Shown piece by piece: positions 33,786 through 48,700 of a stretch of DNA of 64,000 nt. The stretch comes from Apus apus (Eukaryota > Chordata > Aves > Apodiformes > Apodidae). The position numbers were made by a program, and so were the translations under genes. Each line of letters opens with the position of its first letter. The stretch's first letter is position 1. A model generated the notes under the pieces. It saw nothing but the letters and a program-made list of their open reading frames with translations. It did no database searches and was not told the origin of the DNA. The stretch covers positions 17,127,501 to 17,191,500 of the forward strand of contig NC_067287.1 in the NCBI RefSeq assembly GCF_020740795.1, given 5' to 3'.

Positions 33786-36700
33786 GTGGGCAGCGGCGGG
33801 GACCGGGACGCGGCGGTGGCGGGACTGCCCGCCTGCCTACTGGCCCTGCCCGGGGCTGGGGAAGGCGGCGGTCACCGGGCGGCAGGGTAGGGGCCCAGGG
33901 TGGGATCAGCGCCGAGGTGCCGTGGCCAGGCTCGGGGCTAGCGGGGGCTGCCCCGGGAGCGGCGGGATGCTGCGGTCCCCGCCGGGATCTCCGCGCCCCC
34001 GCTGCCCCTCGGCGGGTCAGTCCCGGTTGTACTTTGCTTGAGCGCTGACATGCGGTGGGTTTTGTCCCCCGAGCCCCGCGTGCGGCACCGGGCAGCCCTT
34101 GTGAGGAGCCGAAGGGGTTATGGGAGCCAGAGCCCGAGTGATGTGCGGTTCCAGCAATTCAGGCTGAGGGCTGATTGCAGGAGGAGAGGATTTGTCGCAT
34201 GATAGTCATGGCTGCCCAGAGACGGCTCGCATGCTGCTTTAATCTCCTGGAGCGATTTAAGGGTCCGGAGCCTGCTGCTGCCTCTGTGTGCATGTCACGG
34301 CTCGGCTCGCCACGCGTGGCACCGGGCCCGGGCCAGAGTCAAACGAGCAATGGGAGGGAGCGTCCCCCTCAGTCCCCTGCTTCCTCGGTGCCACTGCCCA
34401 GTCACCTTCACGCTGGTGGACAGAACGGGTTCCTCCAGAGCCGGGCCCGTACCTATTAGACCTGGGCTGTGGTCCCATGTGTGCCCGCAGTGCCCTTTCT
34501 TTAGGGGTTGACAACAGCCACGTGGGGCATTGTGCTGCCCCGGGCGGAAGGGGGGAAGTGACGGGCAGCCTTAATGTACGTGGCCCAGTGCTCCCTACAT
34601 TCACTCTGCCTCTTTATTTACCTGAATGCAACCGAGTTTCCTGCACAGCCTGATGCTGCCTTTGGTTGTGAGGGGCAGGTGGGTGCAAGGCTGGGACAGC
34701 CTTTGCTGGCTTCATGGGTGACAGTGGGTGCCCATGGCACTGGCAGTGGGCACAGCAGGCTCTGTGGGACAATGAGGCCATCCTGAGGTCTGTGGCGGAG
34801 CTTGGAAAGCCTCCTGTTTGGGGCCAGGGGCTTCAGATATCCCCCTCCTCCAACCTCTGGTTGGTTTCCAGGCCATTAAATTCAGTGTCTGGCCATTGCT
34901 GTGCTCTGGGTGCAGCAGGGAAACTGGCAGCCCTCTAGAGCAGGCTGCTATGGGTGGGCTAGTGCAGCTGATGGGCTCTGGCCTGCCCCCTCCCTGGTGA
35001 AGCACTTTCTTTATCAGAACAGATGTTTTCCCAGATCTGGCCCCAGTGAGGAAGGAGTGGCTGCCCCTGGGGCTGCCCCGCGGCATGCGCAGCACATCAC
35101 CCAGGATCCTTTCAGCCATTAACTGATTAACCTGCTGCTCCTGGAAGCCTGGGCTGTCTGTATCTAATCAGATGGAGGCCAGGGTTTCCCAAAGGGCCAT
35201 TTCACCAGAGCCTTTATGCCCACCCCTCCATCACGAGGAACCTCCTGGCCTTTTTTTAACAGGAGTAGCCTCTGTGGAGCCTGAAGAGCCTGATGGAAAT
35301 GGGAGGCTGGAGAGGGGTGCCCAGAGGTGCATGTCTCAACAAGTAGCACCCAGCAGTGAACTGCCTGTTTTGACCAGCAATGCTTGTCCAGGTGTGATTC
35401 TGCTGTCATCTGGAGAAACAGGGATTTCCAGGGAATTGCTGAAGGGCAGCCCTGAAGCCAGGGACTCCCTAACAGTCTTATATGTCTTGTAAATCATGGG
35501 CTTAAACCCTGGTGAAGCAAGGGACCAACGCTAGAGAGCCAGAGCTATCATGCATGGGAAAGCATAAAATTTTGCTGTGCAGAAAAGGCAGTGGGGGCAG
35601 GAGAGAGGCAACGTGGCTTCCCTGGAGCGGGAATGTTTGGCATTTGCTGCACCCTGACCACTCTTCCTCCTTCTCCATGGGAGGTTCTTGTTGGGAAGGC
35701 AATGCCTGAGCAGAAGGGAGTTGCTCCACCTCTTTCTTCTGCAGCAGAAGCCAAGCTTGTCCCAGGGGTACATGTCATCAGTTACAATGAATAGCTTAAA
35801 CCCCAATGTGTTGTTGGTCTTGCCTAAGCAGACTCCCATGCTGTGCTTGCAGCATTTAGATACCACACTCACTGGTGTGGTCAGTGTCTGGGGTGAGGTG
35901 GGGATGCCGTGGGTCTTCTCAGCTTCCCTGGTTCCTCTGTTGGCATGCTGGAGGCCAAAGCAGTTCCTAGTCTTTGAAGTTCATTTGTGGCAAGTGGTAT
36001 AGCGGATTCAACCTACTTCTCATTCTGGCTCTGCCAAGGGGAGAAATAGTTTTGGCTGGTTGTGTCAGCTTGAAACTTCTGATGGGCTTCTCATGTGCTG
36101 TGCCCTCCTGTGACAGGATCAGGTGGGATGTGCACTGCTGCCCTCTTCCCCTGCGGTGTCCTAAGTGGGCCAGATTAGAAAGCCATGAACCTCAGCAAGT
36201 GGTACAGCATTAAGATGTGTGCCTCTGCACTCTGAGATCTGGTGTGCAGCATGGCTTGGGGTTGTAGCAGTTGCTGCCTTTGCTTCAGCTGAGTATGAGC
36301 AGAGGAGCTGAGATGGTGTGTGTGCTCTGCCATCTCCCTTCTTGGCCGCTGCAGTGAGTCCTGTGCCCAGAGAGGGAGGAGGGGCCTAGAGGCCAGGGCT
36401 GTGGCACTGTGATGGATGATAGTTTCCCTGCCTGTCTGGAGTGTGGGCAGGATGTGGGGTGACACAGAGGATATGACTCGCTCTTCAATTCCCTCTGAAG
36501 AGTAGGAATGTCGTGGCCGGGGTCAAAGGAGACACTTCTCCCATCCCATCCCTCTCTGCTGTCCTGTTGGAGTGACCAGCCAGCATGGCCCCATGGTCAG
36601 CCTGCACTGAGCAGCAGCATGCAGTGGAGTCACAGATGCCATTCTGCTCATATGCCCCTGTCCTAGAAATGCTGACATTTTAAGCATTAAACAGTTTTTC

Positions 36701-39700
36701 TCATTGCTCTTTCAGTGAAATGCGATGCTTTCATCTGTGTTGTAAAATAAATCCTCCAAAATCCTTAAACTTTCTGACATAGGAAGAGAAAGACAGAGGG
36801 AATCCTGTGCTCATGTCCTGCACAGCTGCGGTACTTGGAGCTGTCCTTCTTACAGCTGGTCTTCACTTACTGTCCCCCATCTTTCCCTGGCTACAGCCCA
36901 TCTCTTCTTTGTGGCTTGGGATATCTGCCATGGAGGTGAGGAGAGGAGCCACCTCCCCCAGAGACATGTGCAAATCAGTGGGGAGTCTCAGGGTCAAGTC
37001 CATGGAGGAGTACAAGCACTACCTGACTTGCCACCATGCATGTGTCTGAGTTGCGTTATTGGCCCCAAATTGAGGTAGGGAGCAAGCAGCTCTGCCAGCT
37101 CTCTTTTGCTCTGGAAGTTTTGCTGTGTCTGCTGGAAGGGTGCACTGACTGCTTGATGCAATTGGGAAGTGTCTCACTACCCCACAAAGCCATCAGCTAG
37201 TCTGTAAAGCTTGGCCCTTGGCTGGCCATGTGATACTCAACTATACATGCTGTCCTCCAGGTGTCTGATGGCTCCTTACTCCTGATGTAAACTAGCGTGT
37301 GTAAACATTTGCAGACCAAGTATGTGAGTAAGGAGAAGAACTGAAGGGACTTGTCTGTGAATGCATCTTTGCAGTGCAGAGCCTGCCTTATTCATGGGTG
37401 CAGCAGGTACAGGACTGGCCTGATTTTTGTTTGCACATGCAATTTTCACCAGCTTTGAGCTCTCAGTTGAGGCTGCCTGGCTTCATAATTCAGAGATCAG
37501 TGTCCCCAGCTTCTGCTGGGTGGGGAGGGCTCTTATATGGCATGCTGGATTAGGCTTCTCAACAGCTTGGTTTGCCCTCCCCACACTCTGTGCAGGTAGG
37601 AGACATTGGAGTTCCTGTGAGAGAGGAGTGTGGCTGGATGTCCAGAAGAATCCTTCTGGAAACTCTTGTCTGAGATGAGGGAAATGGTTCAGCTGACTTG
37701 GATGATGCTGACCATGAGTGATGTGCTGTCTTTCCAGATAACAGTGAGCTGAGTGCCCATGTGTTAACAACTGTTGTCTTAGGAAAATGTTTTCTTGGAA
37801 AGAAATGGTAGATAAAGATTCATCATCTTCAGCAGTGAGGCTGCTCCATGAAGGAGTATCCCCACCAGCCTCTCTTCTCCCCTGAGGAAGATCGCCTTGC
37901 CAACTTTCCCTGATGACCTCCTCTTAGTTTACTGAAAATATTGTGACCTCTTAGAAAAGAGGATCCAGAGAGATTGGAAAGAGACAGAGAAATGCTGACT
38001 GTTAGATCCATGCTGCCTGTGTAATGGTCTCAGAGTCAATACCAAACAGAGCAACCCCTCTCTTGTTTAATTAGTCTCCATAGTTCAGCTAAAGAGAAGT
38101 ACCATTGTCCTTGAAGATATCCATGAGGCTGGTGTAGCATGGATGTTCCTGCACGCAGGCAGAATTCTCCATCCCGGCTGCATCTCCCCAGGACTGTTCA
38201 GAGTGATGAAGAGGCAGATGTAGGGCAAAAGGGCCTGGTTGTCCTGTTCTGGAGCAGCAGTTGCAGGGAAGAAAGCTCTTGTGCCAAAGGTGACATGAAG
38301 AAGCGTCTGGCAGAAGAGAGAGTGTCCTGTTAGCTCCCTCCTTGGGGCATCTGTCTGGAGCCAGGCTGTGTGAGCTGTGACCTTGTCAGATCCTATCAGT
38401 GGCATGAGCGTGGGCTGGCTCTGGATGGGAACCCCCCCGTGAAGGGAAGCTGGGTCTCCTGGGGCCAGCCTGCAGCTGCCCCATCACTGCCTCCAAACCC
38501 ACCTCACACTACTCTGGTTTCACTTCTTGCCTCACTTTTTTTTTTTTTTTAACATAATAGTCACAATTGTTTCGCAATTTCTTGTTACCCATTTTGCTTT
38601 AAGGAGAACGTGTGAGCTATTTAAATGTGATCATTAAGACTGAAACTTCTGTGAGTCCGGGTTTACTGGTTATCCTCCAGTTACCCTAAGCTCTTCAGTT
38701 CTGTCTCCTCATTTCCATCTGAGATTGCACACAGTTGAGCCATGCAGTAGAGCCAAGTCCCAGGCAAAACACCTACGGAGAGCCTGTCTGCCATGCAGTG
38801 CTTGGCACAGCATCCAGGGATTCTTGAGTCCTGTCATTATAAATGCAATAATTATCATAGCAATGGAGACAGCTTAGAGTCCTCCCTTAGACAGAGTGAT
38901 CAGTATATTTGATGAGAAGGGGGGAAATTTGGTTTAGGACCAGGGCTGTCTATTATTCCTGTTTACTCCTGCTACCTGCATCTTGAGCCAATGATAAGAT
39001 TTGGCTGAATCACACTTTCTGGAAAGGCTTCTTATTTCTGGAGGATCCCCCGCTTTTTGCAGTTTCTTCAAGTGGTTACACAACCTTGTTTTAAAATAAA
39101 TCCGGCTTCGTTTCTAAAGTGTCTGGCAGCTCCATCCATTTTTGGGCCCTACTTCTGCTTCATGAGAGTTGTTTTGTCCCAAATAACTTCTCTGTCTGTA
39201 AGAAATTGTTCTCCAGCACTGGTTTGTTGACAAAGGTGAGGCAGCAGGTAGCTGAGCATGGCATCAACACTGCTGGTAGTGGTGTCCTCTCCTCAGGGTA
39301 AAGTTAGTTAAGTATGCAGGGACTGAGGTGAGGTTTGCAGCCCATGCTGGGCCACATATTGCTGTGGTCCCCATGCTATCACTGTCTGGGATAGATAGGG
39401 CAGACTTAGCTCTGGTAAATCTACATAATGACATTAACATTTTCACAAGTACTTTTGCATTACAAGGGATCTTTCTGAATAGCAAAAATGACTGAGTTTT
39501 TTTAGATTTTCTCTGAAAGGCTTCTTTCTCACACCTCAAAGCATAAGTAAGCAGTAAACTTTCTTACTCCTGTTTATATATCCCAGGCATGCATCAGCTC
39601 TTGTTGCAGCCAAATGTCCTGGGAGTTTCTGTTCAGCAGTTCACAATCCTCTTTGGGTCTGTGACTTTCCAGAAGACATTCCTCCATTTGAAGTGCTCCT

Positions 39701-42700
39701 TGCATTCCTTTTCCCCTGAAGCTGACCTTTCAGTTTGGCTGTGTTTTAATCCCATTTTGTTCAAACAAGCTGACTGTAGAACCCTCACTGCTTGGATGGT
39801 CTCATCCTTGTGGATACTTACTGATCGACCAGATGTTGGCATCTGCTGGTACTGTCAGCACTACTTTTTATTTTAGGTCCTTGATGAGAACATGGAGTAG
39901 CACTGACCCTCTCTCTGCTGAGTTTTGTTAGAAACTCCCTCAATTAATCATTATTTTCCCTGCTCACAACAACTGTTTTGAGATTCCTTTGCTGCTGTTT
40001 GCTCCTCAAGGAGTGACTTTTATCAGACTACTTTATTTTATGTGATCAATCCCATGAGAATCTATTACTGTCCTATTTATCTCTTATGCTTGCATGCAAA
40101 GAATGACGTCTTTTTGACTAGAGTTCTTCCACAAGTTGACTGGCACTAGACAATGACTAGAGACAGTGTACCTTTAAGTTGGGAAAGCTGAAGGCAAAAA
40201 AAAATCCATATTTTCCCTGAGGTTGTCAGACTAAGCAATTCATGGTTACTTGGGATAATCCTGCTATTGCCCTTGTTTAGGCTCTGACCCTTCCAGTCTC
40301 TTGGAATTTCCTCAGAACTTCCAGGCTTAGCAAAACTGAGTATCAGCTGGTGAGAAACTTTATTTAACAGTTGTCTGGGAACTCTTGGACCAGTTGATTT
40401 TTAAATTGGTTCAGGTCCTTTCAATTTCTAATATATTGACTTCAGCATGTGAGTGGGATGTAGGAGGAGTACTTTACAGGGATGTTTATTAAAACTTCTG
40501 CTTGTCTTCATTGTTACTCGTGATGCACCATCCCCATCTAGTAACGAGGATGCTGCTACTAGCACATGTCTGTGTCCCCAGTGATTTTTAGAACAGAAAA
40601 TAGTGAAACATGGACTCCACTGTCTTTACTGTTCCCCACCTTCTTACTTGCTTGGACTGTTTCCCTCATTTTCCCCATGTTCACTCTTATTTTGGACTGG
40701 CTGATAGTGCATGCCATCCCAGAGGCACTCCACTTGCCTTCTGTGGAGTGCTTGAAGGAAGGACACTGAGAACAATCAGACACCGGGAAAGTGTCTCATG
40801 TGAAGAGTTTAAAACCCCTGAGAACACTTTATTAGTGAAATGACAAATATGGGGAGACACAGCAGAAGAGCAGAAAATAATGGGTGAGACAGAGAAGGTG
40901 AACTGGATTCCTGTTCCTTTACCTCTTAACTGTAAGAAAAAGGGATTTTCTTCTTCACTGTGGTGAGACTGATTGATAAAAACTATACATTTCTACAGAA
41001 TGTGTGAGTAGGTGGTAGAACTCCACATGACAGGGAACTATTGAAGTCAAGGATGTGGAAAGATGCAAAAAAGCATTAAACAATCCCAAATTACATGTGA
41101 CAAACATTGCAGTAGAAATGCTGTTTCAGGGCTCTTATCTGAGATTTGTACAAAACCTATTGCCTTGTGACTGCTTGGAGGCAGGATGCTGGAGCTGGCA
41201 TCTCTGTTATGGATTTTCCATGGACTGTATCCTTGTGGCTTCCTGAGGCCCTGAGCTCTCCCCTCTGTGGACCTTGAATGCCATTCAGCCATCCATCAGC
41301 CCAGCTTCAGCCTTGATGCCATTGGCTAAATTTGAGGGAGAGGGCTGCAAGAAAGCTGCCTCACTATATATTTGGTGGCAAGAGGGAGAGGAGACCCACA
41401 GCAATATCCAAGTTGTGGGCAGGGCAGGGATAGCTCTTCTCTTGTTCAGTTTGGAGCCTCTAGCTGTCCAGTGAAAGCTTTCCTAGGGCCAGGCTGTGCT
41501 TTTGCACATGCCATGTTGCCTCCTTCCTTTCAGGGCTACAGAGAAGATGTGGGTAAGCCAGTGTTGCTGTGATGTGTCAGGGTTATTCAGAGACAGGGAA
41601 TACGCATCTGTCCCTGTGTAATCACATTCACGTGAATAACATGCCCCAGGGAGTGGCTTGTTTTAATTGAAGTTTGAGGTGGGGAAGGGTTAGTAGAGAA
41701 GGCATGAAAGTGGCATTAGCTTTTATGAACTGAACTTTAGTATGCATTTTTGAGGCTGGTGAGAAGTTGCCAGGTGGTTGCAAGCTCTGTAGGACTGTTG
41801 CTTCACCCGAGGAGGGCAGTGACACCAGTTCCCATGGTGGTATTGGGGGGGAGGGCGGGGCAGCAGTGGGGAGAGCTCATCTCAAACTGGGCCCGGAGAG
41901 CTCTTGCAGTGAAGTCTGGAAGGGGGCAAACCTGTCCCCTCCTCATCCTTTCTGTACATCTTGTACTGATAATAAAGGGCAACCCTGAAGCATGTGAAAG
42001 CAGTTGGGGGTTCAGTCTGTCCACTGTCATGGTGAGGAGCTGGTGTGGTTGCTATAGTGAGTAGCTGCTTCTTTGAGAAGATCAAGAATTACCTTCAAGG
42101 ACCATGCATTTCCTGGGGGATATCTGAAGTTGAGATGTGCAGGGGAGTGGGGAGAAAAGAAGCTGTGCAGCAGCCAAACTGGGGGAGGAGAGTGGAACAG
42201 AACAGATGGAAGGGGGAGGCAAAAGAGAGGTGGGAAGCAGAGCACATACATCAGTGACCAGAAGTGACAAACTGCTCTTAGATTATTTAAAATGCACAAA
42301 CCTTTTCCTGATACTGCTAATCTGCAGAGCTGCCAGCAGGCTGAGGGCTTTGCTCCTTAATTAGTAAGGAATGGGGCTGCTAATTGGCAGAATTAGTCTG
42401 AGTTGTGGGCTCAGCCTGGTTGCAGCTCCAGAGCAGCAGGACCCATAGCTGCAGCTTTGTGCTCAGCTTTGTGGACTGTGCTGGCTTGCAGAGGCTACTG
42501 TATGGGAGCCATGGGTTCTTCCTGAGTGAAATCCATCTGTTTTTGCTCTGCAGCATGTCATCCTTGTGCCTTGAGAGAAGCAGACTTTTACTTCTGTTAT
42601 CCACTCAGCTGTTGCAGGTATTTTCCCACTTCCCAGGTGCTCCGTGTTGGCTGCTGCCAGCTCAGCTGTTCTTGGTACTGTCTCTCTTCTTACCTGTGGC

Positions 42701-45700
42701 CTTCTGGACTGCCCCCTCCCTCCCAGCAGCTAGTCCAGCTTTTGCTGATCGCATATAACCCAGGGATTGGCTGTATGACTTCATTTCAGACCCATATCAG
42801 AAAAAATCAGCAAGGTTATATTCCTTCCCAAAAGGGTCTAAGGTGTCAGGAGCTCCCCCTCCCCACCAATCTTGTATCCATTAGCTAAGTCTCTTTATAT
42901 CTGTGCTATCACTTATTCATGATCATGTAGATCAATCTGTTGAAAAGTGCATTTATTGAAACCTGATCCTGGCTTTGTCTGGATTGCAAGGGCTTTTCTA
43001 GGCCTATCTCTGTTGTGTGGTTTGCAACCCCAAGGCCCATTGAGACTGGGAAGAGAGCTGGCGTAGCGCAATGCTGCTTCCAAGTCTAGGAACACAGGGA
43101 TCCATCTCCAGAAAAAACACAAGGCTTGGATGCCTAATACCCATTGAACAGCCTCAGTGTGCCAGGAGGGCAAAGGTTATGTATACACACAATACTTATA
43201 GCCAAAAAGCTTGTAGCGCCAACAGCAATTTTGACTTGGACTCATGGTGCAGTGGGGTCCATTTTTGAGATATCCTTGCCTGTTGCTGCAGCAGTGACTG
43301 GGAATACATACCCAAACCAAAGCACTGCAAGAGCCTGTCATAGTATCATGTTTGCAGATAGATCTGGAGACTGAGAGTACCATGTTCATTCACAAATAAG
43401 TCATCACCAAAACCCTCCAATAGTGAAAACAACTTGGACAATTCTGTGCATCTTTAAGGTGTCTGCCAACCAAACCCACCTCTCCTCTCTGAATAACTCC
43501 TGTAAAATTGATGCACCCATCATGGCTGTAGCCCCCATGGAGCATGTTACTCCTGGGAGCTGGTCAGGTTTGTGCATAAGGAGGAATAGGGAATATGAGA
43601 GCTGTCAGACAGAGGCAGTACTACTGCCTGTCTCCTAAAATCCTGTACAGCTGAGGCAGCTCATTCTCACATATGAGAAGAAGCAGTTTCTGGAAGAGGG
43701 CCTGAGGGAACATGAAGATTCAAGGGGAGCCCAGACTGCATGAATAAGAGAGCAGGATATATGATGACTTGTTTCTGAGGTGTGGTACAGTTGCAGAGCA
43801 GTGGCTTGCTCACGTTAATCCCTGAACGTGTCTTCTGCTGGGCTGGGAGGTTTCGCAGAGGCAAAGGCATCTGCAGGTATGGACTTCTGCATCTCATCCT
43901 CTGGTGCTCTTTTTGCCTTCAGTAGATGGATAGCTGATGAGGGGGGTGCACTCACTGGTAGCTACACACCCTGCTTTAATGCCCGGGTGCTTTGCTTGTC
44001 TGCCTCCATGCCCTTTCCCTGGGATACCGGGATCTCACTGAATCCCCTCATCCTTTCCCTGCTGACATAGCCTGCTTCTGCTGCTGACATCCAGGTGTGT
44101 GGATGCAAGAAGTAACTCCTGTTGTCAGTCCCTAAAAAATACACAAAAAGTCAAAGGTATCTGTGACTTCAATTGATTTTTTGATATGATGGATACTGGG
44201 AAATGTTACTTATTTCCAAGTCTAAGACCCTAAAGTGCCAGGTGTTAAGTGAACAGAGAAAAATGGCATCCTAGAGTTTAGAATCTACAGTGGAAGACAG
44301 TATGGTGCGAGTGTGAGGCAATACTGATGAAGCAGAACTCTTGGTATGCAAGCAACTTTATTTTCTAAACTATAACACCACTGGGATCAGTTTTCAGGAT
44401 TGTGCTTTGCTATGCACTTTGTGGCAAGGCCAGTTCCTCGGCAGTTTGTCACTGAGACCATAGGAATGAGGATGCTGGTCTCTGGGAGTTCATTTGATAC
44501 AGGAACTCTGGGGCATTACTACTTTATTCTTTCTTTCAGTGCCTGTTGTTGTTGCTCCCCTTAAAGACAAAACAACCCCCCTAATAAACTCCTAGTTAAA
44601 AGGCAAATTGGGAGGGGAGGAACTATTCGCGTTCCTTAAGGGGCTCAAGCTGAGTGTGCCACTGGCATTCAGCCAGCTGTATTCAATGGGAAGTGATTCC
44701 ACAAAGTCACAACTCTGCTGTTCCTTAGCTGTCTTCTAAGGTGTTCTCTTCAAAACAGTGATTGCTCATTGTTTCATCTCGTTAAACTGTTTTGCCTCTG
44801 GATGTGGGTGAGACCTTTGGTATCCCAGGTTGAAAACAGAAGGGTTTTTACTCTTGTGCTTGGGGAGCAGGGGTTTTCCCATCATCTGCAGGGACCCCCC
44901 AGGACTGGCAGGTCGCTGCTCTGCAGTGCTGGCCTAGGCTCTGTGTTACTACTCTTGCTTTTCCCATGGAAGTTCAGCCTTGCTGCCTGGCAGCTCTTGG
45001 AAATTTTCTGCTCAATTTAATCCTTTCAACTGATCAATGAAATGTGTTGGGGGAGAGGGGAATGATGTGAGGGCAATCTCTTTGGTGTCACCATCTGTTT
45101 CTGTATTTAGTCAAGGCTCCTTGGGGGATTTCATGTTTAGAAAAAAGGGCTGATGGAAGGAGATGCACTAAAACAAACTCGACCTTTCAGGAAATGGGAG
45201 CTATGCTGGGCAGAAGTTACAATAATTATTTGCTCTGTGGTTCCTATTTTGGCTGTCTTAGCATGATGTTTCTTTTGGAAATAACATAAATGGGTGCAGT
45301 TGTTCTACTGGGCAGAGGCAATTGCAGTTGTAAAAACAGCTGCATCAAAGTAAACTGAAGTAAGTAGTTCTGGGCAGCTGAAATGCCACAGTGTCTGGGG
45401 TTTCGTCCTGTTGCCTTCTGCTCTCACAGAAGGAACTGCCATAAGGCTGTAGGAAACAATGCAATGTGGTACAAAAGAACCAGATCTCCTTTGGGGTGTA
45501 TTTATTACTTCATTTGCACATGGACTTGCGCTGGAAAAGGGGTCTGCATCAGTCTGGACTTCCTGATAATTTCTAGGTGTTGAAGATACCAGAGGGTTCT
45601 CATAGTCCCTCTCCCCTCATTTTCCCTTCAAGTGGTACCTAATGAATAACAGTGTTTGGGCCCATGAAGCATCTCTTGTGTGTCAGATTTTCAACTGCCT

Positions 45701-48700
45701 CTATCTCCGAACTAGTTTCTGAGCTCAGGGCGTGGAAAGTGTGTATAACCCAGACACATGTAGGGCTCTGTGAGCATAACACACTCCCAATGCTGGAGTG
45801 TGTGTGTGCCTGTGTGTGTGCCATGGCATCGGGGTGCAGTGTATGTGGAAGGGTGTGGGCCTGGCTCCTCATGCTGCGCTTGCCTTCAAGCTCTCATCTA
45901 TATACTCCTGGGTTACTGGTGTCTGAAGGCATGGAAATGCATTGTTGAGAATGGATGGTTTCTCAACAGCAATGTGCTGCCCACATACCTCAGGATACTT
46001 TGTCTTGAGCATGAAGAGTTTCAAAAAACCTATGTGGATGTTGTGAAGAGCTCTAATATAGTTCCTCAAAATCTCTATTGAATGCATTGCTTACCAACTT
46101 TCTGAGATCTTGAATCTGCAATATAAGAAAACAATTCTTCTTACTGCTGTTTCTCACTGGCCATGAGAGTGATCTTTGCACACCATCCTTGGGTTTGGGT
46201 ACTGACCAGATGCACTGGTGCTTTTCATTCACTTGGTAATGGGAGATTTGCCTGCTGTGGAAACTCTAGAGCAGAACATAGCAGAACAAGTAGAACTATG
46301 CAGACTTTAAAAAATGTCATTAAAATCAGTTCCTTTATTGGGAGGACTGGAGTTTGTCCAATAGACGTATCTTCCACAGTAAGGAAAATCCAGGGAACTT
46401 AAGTGTTTAAAGTGACCAAAGTAGTCTAAAAAGCCCCACCTAAACTAAAATAAATAATTAAAAATAGAATTAGTGTTCCACATTCTGGATAATGTAATAT
46501 AGAAATACCATTTGCATATCTTAAAAAATAGTAAGCGTATAAGCAAAGAGCTAATGGTGCTGACGAGTTTAAGAGGATAGGAAGGGTTTTTATAATCAAT
46601 AACTTTAGGGCAGAAAACAAATTAGGAAGAAAGTAGGTCTATGAATCAATGAAAAGCAGGATGGCTTTAACATTGCTCAATGGTTCAGCACTTTGGCTTT
46701 TTCTTAATACTTATCTAAGCAGAGTTTATTTCTATGGAAAGACGTGAACAGATTAGTTTGCAATAACTGAAATGCAGTGTGACGTTATACCTAATTCTGC
46801 ATAAGTGCAGGCCAGTCTATCCCTGATTTGCCTGCCTGCTCCTGCTCTTTCCCTGTACAGTGTCCCTCAGTCAGGCAGGGCAACTGATTTCCACTGCACT
46901 TCTTTGATAGGTGAGCTATGAGATCTGCTTGCCCTGCAGATTCCCGTGTATGTGTTGCCAGAAGTCTGTGCTCAGGGCTGCCTTGAGAGCCACTGAGCAA
47001 TTTAAGACCTCATAGTGTGTGTGAAACTGTGTATCCATCAGGGCCATCATAATATACATCAGTGTATGTATACATCAGTGTATATATACATCAGAAACAC
47101 TCAAGCCATGTCGTTTACCCAAAGACTTGCAAGAGAGGCAAACAAAGCTCTGTGAAGTCTGCTTAGCTGTTGCTGATGATTTCTGGAAGCATTTTCATTT
47201 ACAATGGTGTGTGGGTGTATAAAATTGTAATCATGCTTTATTTACATTTGCTATTATTATACCATGACTTTAATGACCAGCTATTCCAAATTTGAAAATA
47301 TTTAGACAGTCAAACCCACTATTTTGTGTGTTTGTATCTCTCCATGACTTTTTCTGTAAAAACTGGTGTTTCCTTACATTGACTTCTGCATGAAGTTGAT
47401 TAAAACTGCTTTTTTCTTCCTCTCACATCAGGTTATAAATATCAAAAAATTTCAGTTTCTCTGAAAATGCGAGTACGGCTTGCTTAAAAATGTCAAGGAG
47501 CAGTAGCCTGGAAGTAGCCTCTGAACACCACAGCTGGCCCCAGCTTTCCTTGGGTGTTTGCACCCCATGCACAGATCTTGCAGGCTCCAGGTCTTTCTAA
47601 TGGGAGGTCTTCTGGTTTTTGCAGGGTGCCAGGGTATGGCTGCGGGAGCAGGACCAGCTGCAGCCATGCACTGTTGGCTCATGTCCCAATGGAAACGTGC
47701 TCTTCACCTCAGATTATGGCATGGTAAGTGAAGTTTGCATGAGGCTGTGGCTTATGCCAAGTTGCAATATGGACTTCCTGGTCTTGCATGACCTTCATGC
47801 TAAAAGGAAATGTATCAACTGAAATGCTGTAATTCTCTCTGAAAAGTTAGTGACAGGCTCTGTTACAAACCATGCCAAAGGTCTAACAAAAGTTGAGAAG
47901 ATTGTTCACTTTCTTCTGTTCATTTTTCTGCCCACCTCACTTTAGTTTTTCTTGTGCCATCTTTGAAGAAGTTGCTCTAGCAGACTAGCAAAGCCATGGT
48001 ATTAGCAAGAAGGAGGCATCTCCCTCAACTAAGCAGCCCTTTCTGCTGGGATGTGCTTCTTGCAAGCTGGGCTGCTGTAAGGGCTGGTGGGCTCAGCAGC
48101 TTCAGCAGCTTTTGCCATCAGCCCTCTGGGTCAGGGGCATGTAGAAGCCAGCTCCCCATGTCAGACAGCAGTGCAGGGGGAGCAGCTATGCATGGAACAG
48201 TTCAACAAGACAGCTGAGCTACTCTGAGAGCAGATCTCCCCATCAGTGAGAGGGAAGAAGCCCCTCATTCTTTTTCCCTGTGCTCCTTGTAGTTCCCTGG
48301 TGTGCCTGCTGCAGTGCCTGTGGAGTCATATTGGTGTGAAGGGACCTCTGGGGATCATCCAAGTCCTCAGTGAGTCAGCTTGGCTCCCTAACCCTGGGAA
48401 AACTATTCACTTCCTTCACTGAGCTTCTCAGTGAGTCAAACTGGTGCCTGGACTGGGAGGAGAAAGGGGAAATGGGCAGGACTGTGCCTTCCAGCAATGA
48501 GCAATTTGATATGCTCAGCTGTTTTGGTGAAGGTCCTCTGCAGGCAGCTTCTTTGTTACAGAAAATTGGATGTCTTTTTGTAGCCATTTACCTGGCAAAC
48601 AAAGCAGGGCACAGGAAAAGGGGATTTAGGACTCCAGCTTCGGGAGAGTCAGTGGTAGGACTGTCATATTTTTCAGCCTTGCTTTGACAGGGCTAGATTT

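Larger units (their letters stand above)
33420..34350 (+). promoter_or_regulatory. CpG-island promoter of the MYO10-like myosin
   Basis: An abrupt rise in GC and CpG density begins at about 33420. It includes a tandem ggggcggagc repeat (33601-33625, GC-box type), a gggcggggcgg box just before the start codon, and a NotI-type gcggccgc. No TATA box is seen. The first coding exon sits inside the island, as is usual for vertebrate CpG-island genes. The start of transcription cannot be placed by eye. Confidence 0.8.

Noticed and set aside
33380..34048. 222-codon + strand open frame across the CpG island
   Set aside because: Pro/Arg/Gly-rich translation expected from CpG-rich DNA. The real start codon at 33765 is in another frame.
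45797..45820. GT-rich patch
   Set aside because: Short interrupted dinucleotide run, ordinary in vertebrate DNA.
48337..48368. Short CR1-like stretch
   Set aside because: Only about 30 bases of similarity; not enough to call an element.
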